NCBI GenBank assembly: GCA_025350445.1
Contig: JANXXV010000779.1
Location: 1-8,541 of the forward strand
DNA: 8,541 bases
Reading direction: 5' to 3'
Source: Bryobacteraceae bacterium
GTDB taxonomy: Bacteria; Acidobacteriota; Terriglobia; Bryobacterales; Bryobacteraceae
Below the pieces are notes generated by a model that was given only the letters and a program-made list of their open reading frames with translations, did no database searches and was not told the DNA's origin. The translations under genes were made by a program, and so were the position numbers. Of the stretch, positions 1 through 7,016 are shown in pieces (positions within the stretch are counted from its first letter, which is position 1; every line of letters starts with the position of its first letter).

Positions 1-1
1 A

Positions 2-124
2 CGTCAACTCTACCGCTCCCTTACGGTCACGGCTCTGCGGGACGACATCGGCCGCAGCCGGGCGGTTCGAGGTTTCGAAAAAGATGCGATAAGCTTAACG
101 ACCGTAGAGGAGTATTCCGAATGA
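2..124 (+). CDS. C-terminal end of an unrecognised upstream gene (partial)
   Basis: The frame beginning at base 2 is open from the window edge and encodes about 40 residues ending ...TTVEEYSE before a TGA at 122-124. That TGA overlaps the ATG of the next gene as ATGA, the same junction seen between the next two genes, which supports a real operon member. The visible tail has many charged residues and no motif I recognise, so no function is given. The other two frames here are less convincing: one stops near base 92 and the other runs straight into the next gene. The call rests on the overlap geometry only. Confidence 0.45.
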   Translation, partial: RQLYRSLTVTALRDDIGRSRAVRGFEKDAISLTTVEEYSE

Positions 125-951
125 AGAGATTTCTAGCGAGCTTGGCGGCCGTGGCAGGTATGGCTGCGTATGCGCAGGACACGGCTCCACCAAAAGGTAG
201 GACTTCGCCGACGGGCTATAGCGATACGCCAATAATTCCAGGGCAGAAGTGGCGTGTGCATGATATTTCGCGGCCGCGCCCGCGAGTGGTTACACCGGCG
301 GCTGCGCCGGGTGGCGCACCTTCGGATGCCATTGTGCTGTTCGATGGAAAAGACTTATCGAAATGGCTCTCACACGGCGGCGAGAAGGGCAAGAGCCAGG
401 CGGTGGCGCCGGCTTGGAAGGTGAAAGACGGGTATATGGAAGTGGTCCACAACGCCGGCGATATCTATACTAAGGAGAAGTTCGGCGACATGCAATTGCA
501 CATCGAGTGGGCCGCGCCGGCAGAGGTGGACGGCACCAGCCAGTGGCGCGGAAATAGCGGTGTGCTGCTGATGGGGTTCTATGAAATGCAGGTGCTGGAT
601 TCTTACAACAATCCCACCTATGCGGATGGACAGGCCGGCGCGATTTATGGCCAGTGGCCGCCGCTAGTAAATGCCTCGCGCAAGCCCGGCGAGTGGCAGA
701 CGTATGACATCGCGTTCGAGGCGCCTCGATTTGAAGGAGCCAAACTGGCGAAGCCGGGCTATGTGACCATTTTCCATAACGGCGTGCTGCTGCATAACCG
801 GAAAGAAATTATCGGCCGGGTGGAGCACAGAAAAGTGGCGGTCTATCTGCCGCATGACGCCGAGGAACCGCTGGCATTGCAGAACCACGACACGCTGGTC
901 CGCTACCGGAACATCTGGGTGCGGCGGTTGACACCCTACGATCAACAATGA
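121..951 (+). CDS. Secreted DUF1080 / 3-keto-disaccharide hydrolase domain protein
   Basis: A 276-residue exported protein. Residues 1-19 form a signal peptide (MKRF then a hydrophobic stretch ending AYAQD). A proline-rich linker follows to about residue 66, then one DUF1080 domain (Pfam 3-keto-disaccharide hydrolase, a concanavalin-like beta-sandwich) at about 68-271. Visible family hallmarks are IVLFDGKDLSKW (71-82), W-KVKDGYMEV (99-108), FGDMQLHIEW (121-130), GNSGVLLMGFYEMQVLDS (145-161), GEWQTYDI (190-197) and the closing LQNHD...RYRNIWVR (253-268). Family members act on glycosidic bonds of sugars, often oxidised disaccharides, outside the cytoplasm; the substrate here is unknown. The ATG is preceded by GAGGAG at 107-112, 8 nt away. 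Both gene ends overlap their neighbours by 4 bp (ATGA), so it lies in an operon with the TPR gene. Confidence 0.9.
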   Translation: MKRFLASLAAVAGMAAYAQDTAPPKGRTSPTGYSDTPIIPGQKWRVHDISRPRPRVVTPAAAPGGAPSDAIVLFDGKDLSKWLSHGGEKGKSQAVAPAWKVKDGYMEVVHNAGDIYTKEKFGDMQLHIEWAAPAEVDGTSQWRGNSGVLLMGFYEMQVLDSYNNPTYADGQAGAIYGQWPPLVNASRKPGEWQTYDIAFEAPRFEGAKLAKPGYVTIFHNGVLLHNRKEIIGRVEHRKVAVYLPHDAEEPLALQNHDTLVRYRNIWVRRLTPYDQQ

Positions 952-1847
952 TGTTTCTTGGCCTGATCGCGGCGATGGCCTTGCAGCCCGACGCCGCGAT
1001 GATACAGCGACTTTTTGAAGACGCCCTTGCGCGGTGCCGAAAAGAGTTCGGCGCCGCCGACGCCCGCACGGCGCAGGCAGCGCGTGACCTGGGCCTGTTT
1101 CTGGTTCGGGAACATGATGCTCCGGCTGCTCGGGAGGCGCTGTCCGAGGCGGTGCGCATCGATGGGAAGCTATCGGATGTTGCGGAGTTGGCAAGCGTAT
1201 CCTCACCGGATCAGGCGGAGCCGCTGTGGCAACGCGCGGCGCTGAGCACCGTTCCCGCATTGGCCGCGCGGGCGCTGTCTGCACTGGGCGAGTTACGCGA
1301 AGCCGCGGGCGACCGGGCGGGTGCGGGTGATTTCTACCGGCGGGCCTTGGCTAAAGAGGAAGCGGCAAGCGGTAAAGACGGTGCCCGCGTGGCGGTGCGA
1401 TTGATTGCGCTAGCGCTTGTGACGGAGCCCCGCCAGGCGCTTCCATTGCTGCAACGGGCACTGGCCATCAATCGAAAAGCATGGGGTGAGCGGCACCCGG
1501 AAACGGCAACCGCTGAGACGAATCTGGTGGGTCCGCTGCTGGCTGCTGGACGGGTGGAGGAAGCGGTTGCCATGGGCGGTCGGGCGCTGGCCGGATTTGA
1601 AGGCACGGTGGGCGATGAGCATCCGCGCACCGCCGCCGCGGCCGGCAATCTGGCGGAAGCCTTTCGCGCGAAGGGTGATCTCAAACAAGCGGAGCGGCTG
1701 TATCGAAGGGCATGGGCGATCGATCGCCAGGCGTACGGTCCGAAGCATCCCGAGACACTCGCTGATGTACAGAATCTGGCGGAATTTCTAAAGGAAACCG
1801 GAAGGGCGCGCGAGGCGCAGGAACTTCTCAGCGGCGTGCGCGAGTAG
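948..1847 (+). CDS. Secreted kinesin-light-chain-type TPR protein
   Basis: A 299-residue protein with a short hydrophobic N-terminus (MMFLGLIAAMALQPDA) that looks like a signal peptide or anchor. The rest is helical and alanine-rich. The C-terminal half has tetratricopeptide repeats of the 42-residue kinesin-light-chain type (TPR_10/TPR_12), marked by HPETATAETNL (183), HPRTAAAAGNL (225) and HPETLADVQNL (267) at exact 42-residue spacing. Degenerate repeats precede them, for example near residues 34-70 and 120-140. Such repeats bind other proteins; the partner is unknown. The first ATG overlaps the DUF1080 stop (ATGA), and a second ATG follows directly at 951, so either could be used. No separate ribosome site is obvious, which fits coupled translation. 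The stop lies inside the end of the opposing cytochrome gene. Confidence 0.85.
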   Translation: MMFLGLIAAMALQPDAAMIQRLFEDALARCRKEFGAADARTAQAARDLGLFLVREHDAPAAREALSEAVRIDGKLSDVAELASVSSPDQAEPLWQRAALSTVPALAARALSALGELREAAGDRAGAGDFYRRALAKEEAASGKDGARVAVRLIALALVTEPRQALPLLQRALAINRKAWGERHPETATAETNLVGPLLAAGRVEEAVAMGGRALAGFEGTVGDEHPRTAAAAGNLAEAFRAKGDLKQAERLYRRAWAIDRQAYGPKHPETLADVQNLAEFLKETGRAREAQELLSGVRE

Positions 1848-2700
1848 GCACCATGGGGTCGACCGGTGAATAGATCGCAATACGGTGATTCGCGAATTTC
1901 AGATTCTGCTGCGGCCGGACCGCGGGCATGTGGCACTCCACGCAGGATTGTCCCGCCCGTATGGCGCGGCTGTGACGCGGCGCCGCGTGGCACTTGGCGC
2001 ACTGTGCATCATAGACCGCTGCCTTGTGCTCCACCGGATTGTGCGGCGAGTGGCACGTGAGGCACGAGAGACGTCCGTCACTCTTACGGAAACACGCGCT
2101 GGCGGCCAGCATCAACGGCTGGTGGCGCGCGTTCCAGGGGCTGCGCAGATCCGTTGCGTCCACCGCCGAAGCGGGCATGCGGTGGCAACTGCCGCACAGT
2201 TCGTTGATTTGGTTTGCAGTCGTCCGGCCTGGATTTTTTATCGACGAGTGCTTAGCTCCAGGCCCGTGGCACGCTTCACAACGGACTCCCATCTCCGCGG
2301 GGTTTACCGCTTGATCCACAGCCAGGGTCAGGACGCCGGTGGAGTGGCAACCGAAGCAACGCAGGATGGCGGCTGGTGGATCGAAGATACGATAACGCTC
2401 GCCGGTCTTCGTCCTATGACCGGGTGTCAGGGCATAGCCGTTGGTGGAGCGGTACCAGCTTTCACCGTGCTCCAGATAGTTGTCGCGGTCTGCCCTACTG
2501 ACGAAAGTGATGGCTTGCGATCCTGCGCCGAATGCCCATTCGCCTGGCTGATCCGGTTTGGATCGCGCGAGAGCCCGGGCGTGAGCAGTGGAGGATTGTG
2601 CGGCGAACTCCGCGGGGTGGCAGGTCTTGCAGGCCGCCGCCCCGGTGTAGCCAAACTCCGAAGCGGCGGCCTGCAGTAGAACTAGAGCGAACAGCGTCAG
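1828..2700 (-). CDS. Heptaheme c-type cytochrome, exported
   Basis: The open frame encodes about 290 residues with seven CXXCH heme-binding motifs: CKTCH (24-28), CFGCH (115-119), CEACH (141-145), CGSCH (169-173), CLTCH (213-217), CAKCH (234-238) and CVECH (253-257). The last is followed by MP and then FANHRI, a pattern common in cytochrome c554-like multiheme proteins. A hydrophobic leader (LFALVLLQAAASEF) directs export, as periplasmic heme attachment requires. There is no ATG, GTG or TTG between the leader and the receptor gene. The best start is CTG at 2700-2698, which overlaps the receptor stop as CTGA; starting at the GTG at 2319 would lose the leader and two heme sites. Likely role: electron transfer in the cell envelope, partner unknown. 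It is probably co-transcribed with the receptor. The exact start is uncertain, and a small sequence error at the 5' end is possible. Confidence 0.82.
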   Translation of the reverse strand: MTLFALVLLQAAASEFGYTGAAACKTCHPAEFAAQSSTAHARALARSKPDQPGEWAFGAGSQAITFVSRADRDNYLEHGESWYRSTNGYALTPGHRTKTGERYRIFDPPAAILRCFGCHSTGVLTLAVDQAVNPAEMGVRCEACHGPGAKHSSIKNPGRTTANQINELCGSCHRMPASAVDATDLRSPWNARHQPLMLAASACFRKSDGRLSCLTCHSPHNPVEHKAAVYDAQCAKCHAAPRHSRAIRAGQSCVECHMPAVRPQQNLKFANHRIAIYSPVDPMVPTRARR

Positions 2701-5700
2701 AAGATGATGCGTCCGGTGTATTGGATCTGACGCCCGAAGGTGCCGGGGCGTTGGGCGATGATCTGTCCAAAGCTGGGCGAGGTGGGGCTTAGTATGGGGT
2801 TGTCGCCGGTGAAGCTATTCACCAGGTTGTACGCCTCCATGCGCAACTCGAATTTCACGCGTTCCCTGATGGGGAACATCTTGGCCAGCGTAACGTCGAC
2901 GTTAACGTAGCGCGGTCCGAGCAGCTTATCGTATTGCACAGGATTCACACGGCGGGTGAACGCCGGCAGTTGTTGAATCTTAGATGTGTCGAACCATTTC
3001 TTGCTGGTGGGATTGGAGAGGCTGGGGTCTCCGTTCACCAGAGCGGATCCAAGCCGGATGGGAACGCCACCGTTATAAGTGAAAAGTCCGCTGGCGGACC
3101 AGCCACCCAAGACGCCGTCCATTAACCAGTTTGCATTGCTCATGAAGTGGCGGCCTTTGCCGAAGGGTAGTTCATAGATGGAAGCCCCGGTTAGCCGCTG
3201 GCGGGCATTCTGTGCGGGTTGCCACGTAAATGACTTGGTGTAGGTGTCCACGGAGTCATAGAACTCCTGGCTGGATTCCTTGTTCAAGTTATATCCAAGA
3301 ACGACGTTGAAACCATTTGAGAATGCCCGCTGCACGGAAACCTGTAGCGCCTGATAGTGGTTGTTTCGTCCGGCATTCAGTGTCTGGTTCAGGGTGGTGT
3401 ACTGCGGGTACGGCCGCATCAACTGGTTGACGGCTATGTTTTGCTGGCCCCGTAACTGGCCCGGGAATGTGCTGGGCGTGAGCGCTTTGTAGAAGGGATT
3501 CGCAACTGAGGCGTTGACCGCGTTGCCGGCCGTAAACGCAACCCGGGGGTCGATCTGGTTCAGGTCATAGTCGTAGGGAAGGCTGTGCCCCAGGTTGATG
3601 AAATAGGTGACATCCGCTACGAACTTGCCGGGCAGGGCTCGCTGGAGGCTGACGTTGATCCTATCGTTTACCCCTGGCGTAAAGTCCTGCTGATACCAAG
3701 TGGCCGGGCCGCCAAGATTGGTGTAGGCGCCGAAGGTCTTTCCGGTTACCGGCGTAAGTCCGCCGGGGTACGGATCAGAGAGCCGCTGTTGCGGGACGCC
3801 CTGCAACAGGTCCACGGTGTTCGACGCGGCGTCGAAGCCTGGATAAGGCACGCTGCCCAGAATATTCAGACCATCGGTGAGGGTGGAGGGAATGATGTAA
3901 CGGGCGAAACCGGCACGCAATGCCGTTTGGTTATCCAGGCGCCACGCGAATCCGACACGGGGCATGAATAGCGTCTTTGGGGTCTGCCACGACCCCGGAT
4001 TCGATTTGTCCGTGAACAGCCAGGCTCCGTTGTAAGTAGGCGCCGACGTTCGCAATGCGGTGGCGGCGGCCGGCAATTGCGGTGTATTCGAGCCTTGGAA
4101 TTCCTTGATTGGCGCGGTGAGATCCAGATAGCGGCTCAAACGGTATTCCGGGTCTACCATGGGTCCATAGTATTCGTAGCGGAGACCAAGATTGAGCGTA
4201 AACCGGGACGTGAGTTTGAAATCATCCTGCAGGAAGATGGAGTAAAAGTTGTTACGCGGACGCTGAATGGGAATGCTCTTGATCGTTGACGAGCTATCCA
4301 TCACGCCCAAAAGGAAGCTGGCCCAGCCATCGCCGTTGAGAGCCGTATTGGGTGCGTTGAAGGTGTTCGCTGTCGTGTTGGGGCTGAAATTGAAATTCAT
4401 CGGCGCAGGCCGGGCTGCGTTCACGTTGTCCCGGCGATATTCCGCGCCGAGCTTCGCGTAATGACGGCCGACGTTCTTTGAAACCTTCGCTTCGAAGTTA
4501 TACGAGTTTGGTGTTTGATACCAGTAGCCGGCTTTTCCAAGGGAAGTTGTACTGCCCTGGCTCACGGAGACACCGGGATAGTAAATCTGCGGCAGGTCTG
4601 CGAGGTAGGACTTGTACCACGCATTGCCAGGCCAGAATTTCTCCAGATCGGCCGCCTTGATCTCCCGTTCCGGCACACCGAACGAGTCGTTGATTGAGTT
4701 ATAGGCGCCACGGAAATTCAGCACCGTGGAAGCGTTCAGCGTGTAAACGGCGTCGCCCGAGAAACTCAGCGCGTGACGTTGCGATCCGTCCAGCGGGAAT
4801 GCCGCCGATCCGCTGGTCCAATCGTCTGAAAGGGTAAATGTTCTGAACTGGTTGTATCGTCCGAAAACCTTCCACTTGTCGGAAACGTTGTAGTCTACAC
4901 GGTCGGACATATTCCAGTATTTAAACCGGTTGGCATAGCCAGTGTTGAAGTTGTTGGTAAGCGTTGGACCATCGCCCGGGCGATTGGGCTGCCACAGGTC
5001 GCCCATGATTTTCTTCGCCGTGGGATCGATGCGCGAGGCCGGAATAATATTGCCGGCGAAGGGCTGCCGGGTAACAACATTTCCGTCGACCTGCGTTGTA
5101 TAAGGATCGTAGATGGTGCGGAGGCCGCCCTGGGTGTTTAGCGCCCGTGAAAAGTCGCCGGAACGTTGGGCAGTGGTTGGCAAGGTGTTGAGGACCGATA
5201 GAGGATTAATGGTGCGCCACGCCTCGTAAGAAAAGAAAGTGAAGATCTTGTTACGCTTAATCGGGCCGCCAATCGTCGCGCCCCACACGTTCTGCCGGGT
5301 GAGATTGGCTTTCTGATTCACGCGATCCGCCATGGCATTCAACACCGGATTACGGCCCAGGTAATAGGCAGTGCCGTGGTAGTCGTTTGTGCCCGATTTC
5401 ATTTCCAGGCTAAGTACGCCGCCGGCGCTGTGCCCGAACTCGGCGTCCACTGCATTCTGTTGCAGATTCACCTGCTGCACCGCGTCCATTGGCGGCGTAT
5501 AGCTGGACTTCTGCGCGGTCATGGACGGGGCGCCATCGAGGACGATATCGTTCTTCGTGCTGGTGCTGCCTCCAACGTCGAGCTGCGACGCGGCCCAGTG
5601 ATGGAAGGGATTCTGTTCGGTGGAAGAACGGACAACCACCGCCGGATTCAACGACGCCAGCAGGAACGGGTTGCGGTGAATGATGGGTAGATTGTTCGTC

Positions 5701-6116
5701 ATCTTGGTGTCGAGCGTGAGGCCCATTGTGGACGTGTTGAACTGAACGGCGACGGGAGCCGCTTCCACGGTTACCATCTCGCGGGTATTTCCCAGTTCCA
5801 GCTTCGCGTCCACCGTAACGTCGCCGCGCGCCTGGACGAGAATGTTTTTCTGAACGAAGGTGCGGAATCCGGTCATCTCCACCTGAACGGTGTAGGTGGA
5901 AGGAAGCACGAAATCAAACCGGTAGACTCCGGTGGTGCCGGTTACCTGCGTCACCCGGATGCCGGTTTCATCGTTGATGAGAGTGACGTTGGCGCCTACA
6001 ACTACCGCGCCGGAGGAATCGGCGATGGTGCCTTGCACTTTCGCCCGGCTGTCCTGGGCGGAAAGCGGAATCATAACAAGCAGACAAGCTACAACTACCC
6101 GCGTCAACATTGACAT
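2697..6116 (-). CDS. Oar-like TonB-dependent outer-membrane receptor with carboxypeptidase-regulatory-like domain
   Basis: A 1139-residue outer-membrane protein. Residues 1-20 are a signal peptide (ending PLSA, then QDS). Residues about 27-109 form a carboxypeptidase-regulatory-like beta-sandwich (VQGTIADSSGAVVVGANVTL ... YTVQVEMTGFRTF). A TonB plug follows at about 115-235, with DIVLDGAP and FGHSAGGVLSLEMKSGTNDYHG. The remainder is a long beta-barrel with repeated LNLGLRYEYYGP- and RVGFAWRLDN-like strands, ending in a hydrophobic strand GRIIF with terminal Phe, as expected for barrel assembly. This architecture is greatly expanded in Acidobacteriota and is thought to import oligosaccharides or other large solutes; the ligand cannot be told from sequence. 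I chose the ATG at 6116 because AAGGGG (6122-6127) lies 5 nt upstream; the in-frame GTG at 6122 sits inside that site. The stop overlaps the cytochrome frame. Confidence 0.92.
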   Translation of the reverse strand: MSMLTRVVVACLLVMIPLSAQDSRAKVQGTIADSSGAVVVGANVTLINDETGIRVTQVTGTTGVYRFDFVLPSTYTVQVEMTGFRTFVQKNILVQARGDVTVDAKLELGNTREMVTVEAAPVAVQFNTSTMGLTLDTKMTNNLPIIHRNPFLLASLNPAVVVRSSTEQNPFHHWAASQLDVGGSTSTKNDIVLDGAPSMTAQKSSYTPPMDAVQQVNLQQNAVDAEFGHSAGGVLSLEMKSGTNDYHGTAYYLGRNPVLNAMADRVNQKANLTRQNVWGATIGGPIKRNKIFTFFSYEAWRTINPLSVLNTLPTTAQRSGDFSRALNTQGGLRTIYDPYTTQVDGNVVTRQPFAGNIIPASRIDPTAKKIMGDLWQPNRPGDGPTLTNNFNTGYANRFKYWNMSDRVDYNVSDKWKVFGRYNQFRTFTLSDDWTSGSAAFPLDGSQRHALSFSGDAVYTLNASTVLNFRGAYNSINDSFGVPEREIKAADLEKFWPGNAWYKSYLADLPQIYYPGVSVSQGSTTSLGKAGYWYQTPNSYNFEAKVSKNVGRHYAKLGAEYRRDNVNAARPAPMNFNFSPNTTANTFNAPNTALNGDGWASFLLGVMDSSSTIKSIPIQRPRNNFYSIFLQDDFKLTSRFTLNLGLRYEYYGPMVDPEYRLSRYLDLTAPIKEFQGSNTPQLPAAATALRTSAPTYNGAWLFTDKSNPGSWQTPKTLFMPRVGFAWRLDNQTALRAGFARYIIPSTLTDGLNILGSVPYPGFDAASNTVDLLQGVPQQRLSDPYPGGLTPVTGKTFGAYTNLGGPATWYQQDFTPGVNDRINVSLQRALPGKFVADVTYFINLGHSLPYDYDLNQIDPRVAFTAGNAVNASVANPFYKALTPSTFPGQLRGQQNIAVNQLMRPYPQYTTLNQTLNAGRNNHYQALQVSVQRAFSNGFNVVLGYNLNKESSQEFYDSVDTYTKSFTWQPAQNARQRLTGASIYELPFGKGRHFMSNANWLMDGVLGGWSASGLFTYNGGVPIRLGSALVNGDPSLSNPTSKKWFDTSKIQQLPAFTRRVNPVQYDKLLGPRYVNVDVTLAKMFPIRERVKFELRMEAYNLVNSFTGDNPILSPTSPSFGQIIAQRPGTFGRQIQYTGRIIF

Positions 6117-6161
6117 GCTCACCCCTTCTATTCCTTGCGAAACGCTGCAAGTGTGTGAGCA

Positions 6162-6189
6162 AAGATACCACAGCGAACGGGCAAGTCAA
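6162..6189 (-). promoter_or_regulatory. Sigma70-like promoter for the receptor-cytochrome operon
   Basis: On the minus strand TTGACT (6184-6189) and TATCTT (6162-6167) are separated by 16 bp. Transcription would start near 6154, giving a leader of about 38 nt that contains the AAGGGG ribosome site at 6122-6127. The -35 matches 5 of 6 consensus bases and the -10 matches 4 of 6. A near-palindrome GTTTTGTAAAAC at 6212-6223 lies just upstream and could be a regulator site, but nothing else supports that. Confidence 0.55.
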
Positions 6190-6238
6190 CCCCCCTTCCG
6201 CTGGGGTCATTGTTTTGTAAAACTAAACGATCCTTGTA

Positions 6239-6508
6239 CCGGAAGCGAATCTCGTATCGCTTGCGCGCCCCGAGTTTCACCTTGGTTGCGCCATCCCCGG
6301 CGGTGGCAACATGCACCTCGCCGCCGTTTCCGGTCACGCTTACGATTCGTTGGCCGGCTGGCGGTCTTAGCGTTTGCGGGCCGCTAAAATCCGGGCGGAT
6401 GACTGCGCGCGCAGGCCGTTCACTGATCCCTGCGGCCATGCTTTCGGTAACGCCGGCAGAAAGCCGATTTCACCGGCGGGGCTCTGCAACAGCATCTCCG
6501 CGATGCCG
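6239..6508 (-). pseudogene. C-terminal remnant of a GH95 alpha-L-fucosidase-like gene
   Basis: Two minus-strand frames read as consecutive pieces of the C-terminus of a glycoside hydrolase family 95 protein. From 6507 to about 6406 one frame reads [14 protein letters not shown] then [18 protein letters not shown], a strongly conserved GH95 block. From about 6406 to 6239 the next frame reads [16 protein letters not shown], then AGQRIVSVTGNGG and finally GARKRYEIRFR, which fits the beta-sandwich end of that family. The segment that normally joins them (roughly GGFEV...DG) is missing, so an internal deletion plus frameshift occurred near 6406. The upstream coding part is also gone: homology ends exactly where the palindromic element begins. 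No product is expected. Family assignment is from recognition of the motifs, not a search. Confidence 0.72.
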
Positions 6509-6742
6509 TGTCGCCGCCAAGTAGAAATGTCCTAATCTTGGATGGCCATCAATGCCGGGCGGCAGCTCCGCTTTCCCTCCGTTCCTATTGTCTAGAACGG
6601 TGCCCGCTGCCAAGGGTTCGCTTCGCCGCGCAAGAACCGCGCGCCCTTGACAGCTCCGGGCCGTTCTGAGCGCATTCTGAGACGAGGGAAAGCGGAGGTT
6701 CGCAATTCCTGGCGCTTAGGACATTTCTATCTGGCGGTGACA
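6509..6742. mobile_element. 234-bp palindromic MITE-like element, possibly two IS21-type ends
   Basis: The element begins TGTCGCCGCC at 6509 and ends GGCGGTGACA at 6742. The outer 27 bp at the two ends are inverted copies matching at 24 of 27 positions, sharing TAGAAATGTCCTAA. Further inward, a perfect 14-bp inverted pair (6566-6579 with 6684-6697, core GCTTTCCCTC) and a looser pair around AGAACGG and CAAGGG continue the symmetry to the centre. No transposase frame fits inside. Termini starting TGTC with internal repeats recall IS21-family ends, so this may be a non-autonomous derivative or a collapsed insertion sequence. No convincing target duplication is seen: the flanks are atgccg on the left and cccgat on the right. 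It abuts the broken GH95 gene. Confidence 0.62.
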
Positions 6743-6974
6743 CCCGATTCCGGGCGGTTGACGGCGCATCCTTCCACTACTTCCCAAGCGCTGGTCTCTA
6801 GGGCAAGTCGAGGCTCCGCAAAAAGTAGACGACGAGTAACCGACGATACGTCCGCTATCCAGCCAACCAATTCAAGTGCATTGAGTCATCAGCCAAGTTA
6901 CGAAAAGCTCGTTTTTCAGACAGGATGTTTATTGCAGGCATTGGTACGATCGTGGGACCGGCCGTGCAACGTTT

Positions 6975-7016
6975 TCCAGCAAGCCCGCGTGGATGTGTTC
7001 ACGCGGGCTTGCTGGA
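6975..7016 (-). terminator. 17-bp hairpin at the end of the membrane-protein operon
   Basis: 6975-6991 and 7000-7016 are perfect inverted copies (core CAGCAAGCCCGCGTG) with an 8-base loop. The stop codon of the hydroxylaminobenzene-mutase-like gene (6999-7001) sits at the loop edge, so the last coding triplets (SSKPA) form part of one arm. No T-run follows on the minus strand, so this is either a U-poor terminator or a stabilising 3' hairpin. Confidence 0.6.

Noticed and set aside
664..1284. 206-codon minus-strand open frame
   Set aside because: It lies antisense across the DUF1080 and TPR genes, is rich in Arg and Pro, and has no recognisable motif.
1334..2002. 222-codon minus-strand open frame
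   Set aside because: It is antisense to the TPR gene and runs into the cytochrome region in another frame; its low-complexity composition is typical of a shadow.
1885..2679. 264-codon plus-strand open frame opposite the cytochrome
   Set aside because: It is antisense to a frame with seven CXXCH motifs and a signal peptide. Its own translation has no coherent domain and is explained by GC-rich codon shadowing.
6128..6439. 103-codon minus-strand frame as an intact small gene
   Set aside because: Only its middle part matches the GH95 C-terminal fold. The start and the tail after RYEIRFR look like read-through, so it is reported as part of a pseudogene.
6501..6750. Target-site duplication around the palindromic element
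   Set aside because: The flanks atgccg and cccgat do not repeat each other at any length from 4 to 8 bases, so none is claimed.
6743..6974. Possible gene or upstream GH95 part on the far side of the element
   Set aside because: No frame shows GH95 motifs or any other recognisable protein, and no tRNA-like or other structured RNA was seen.
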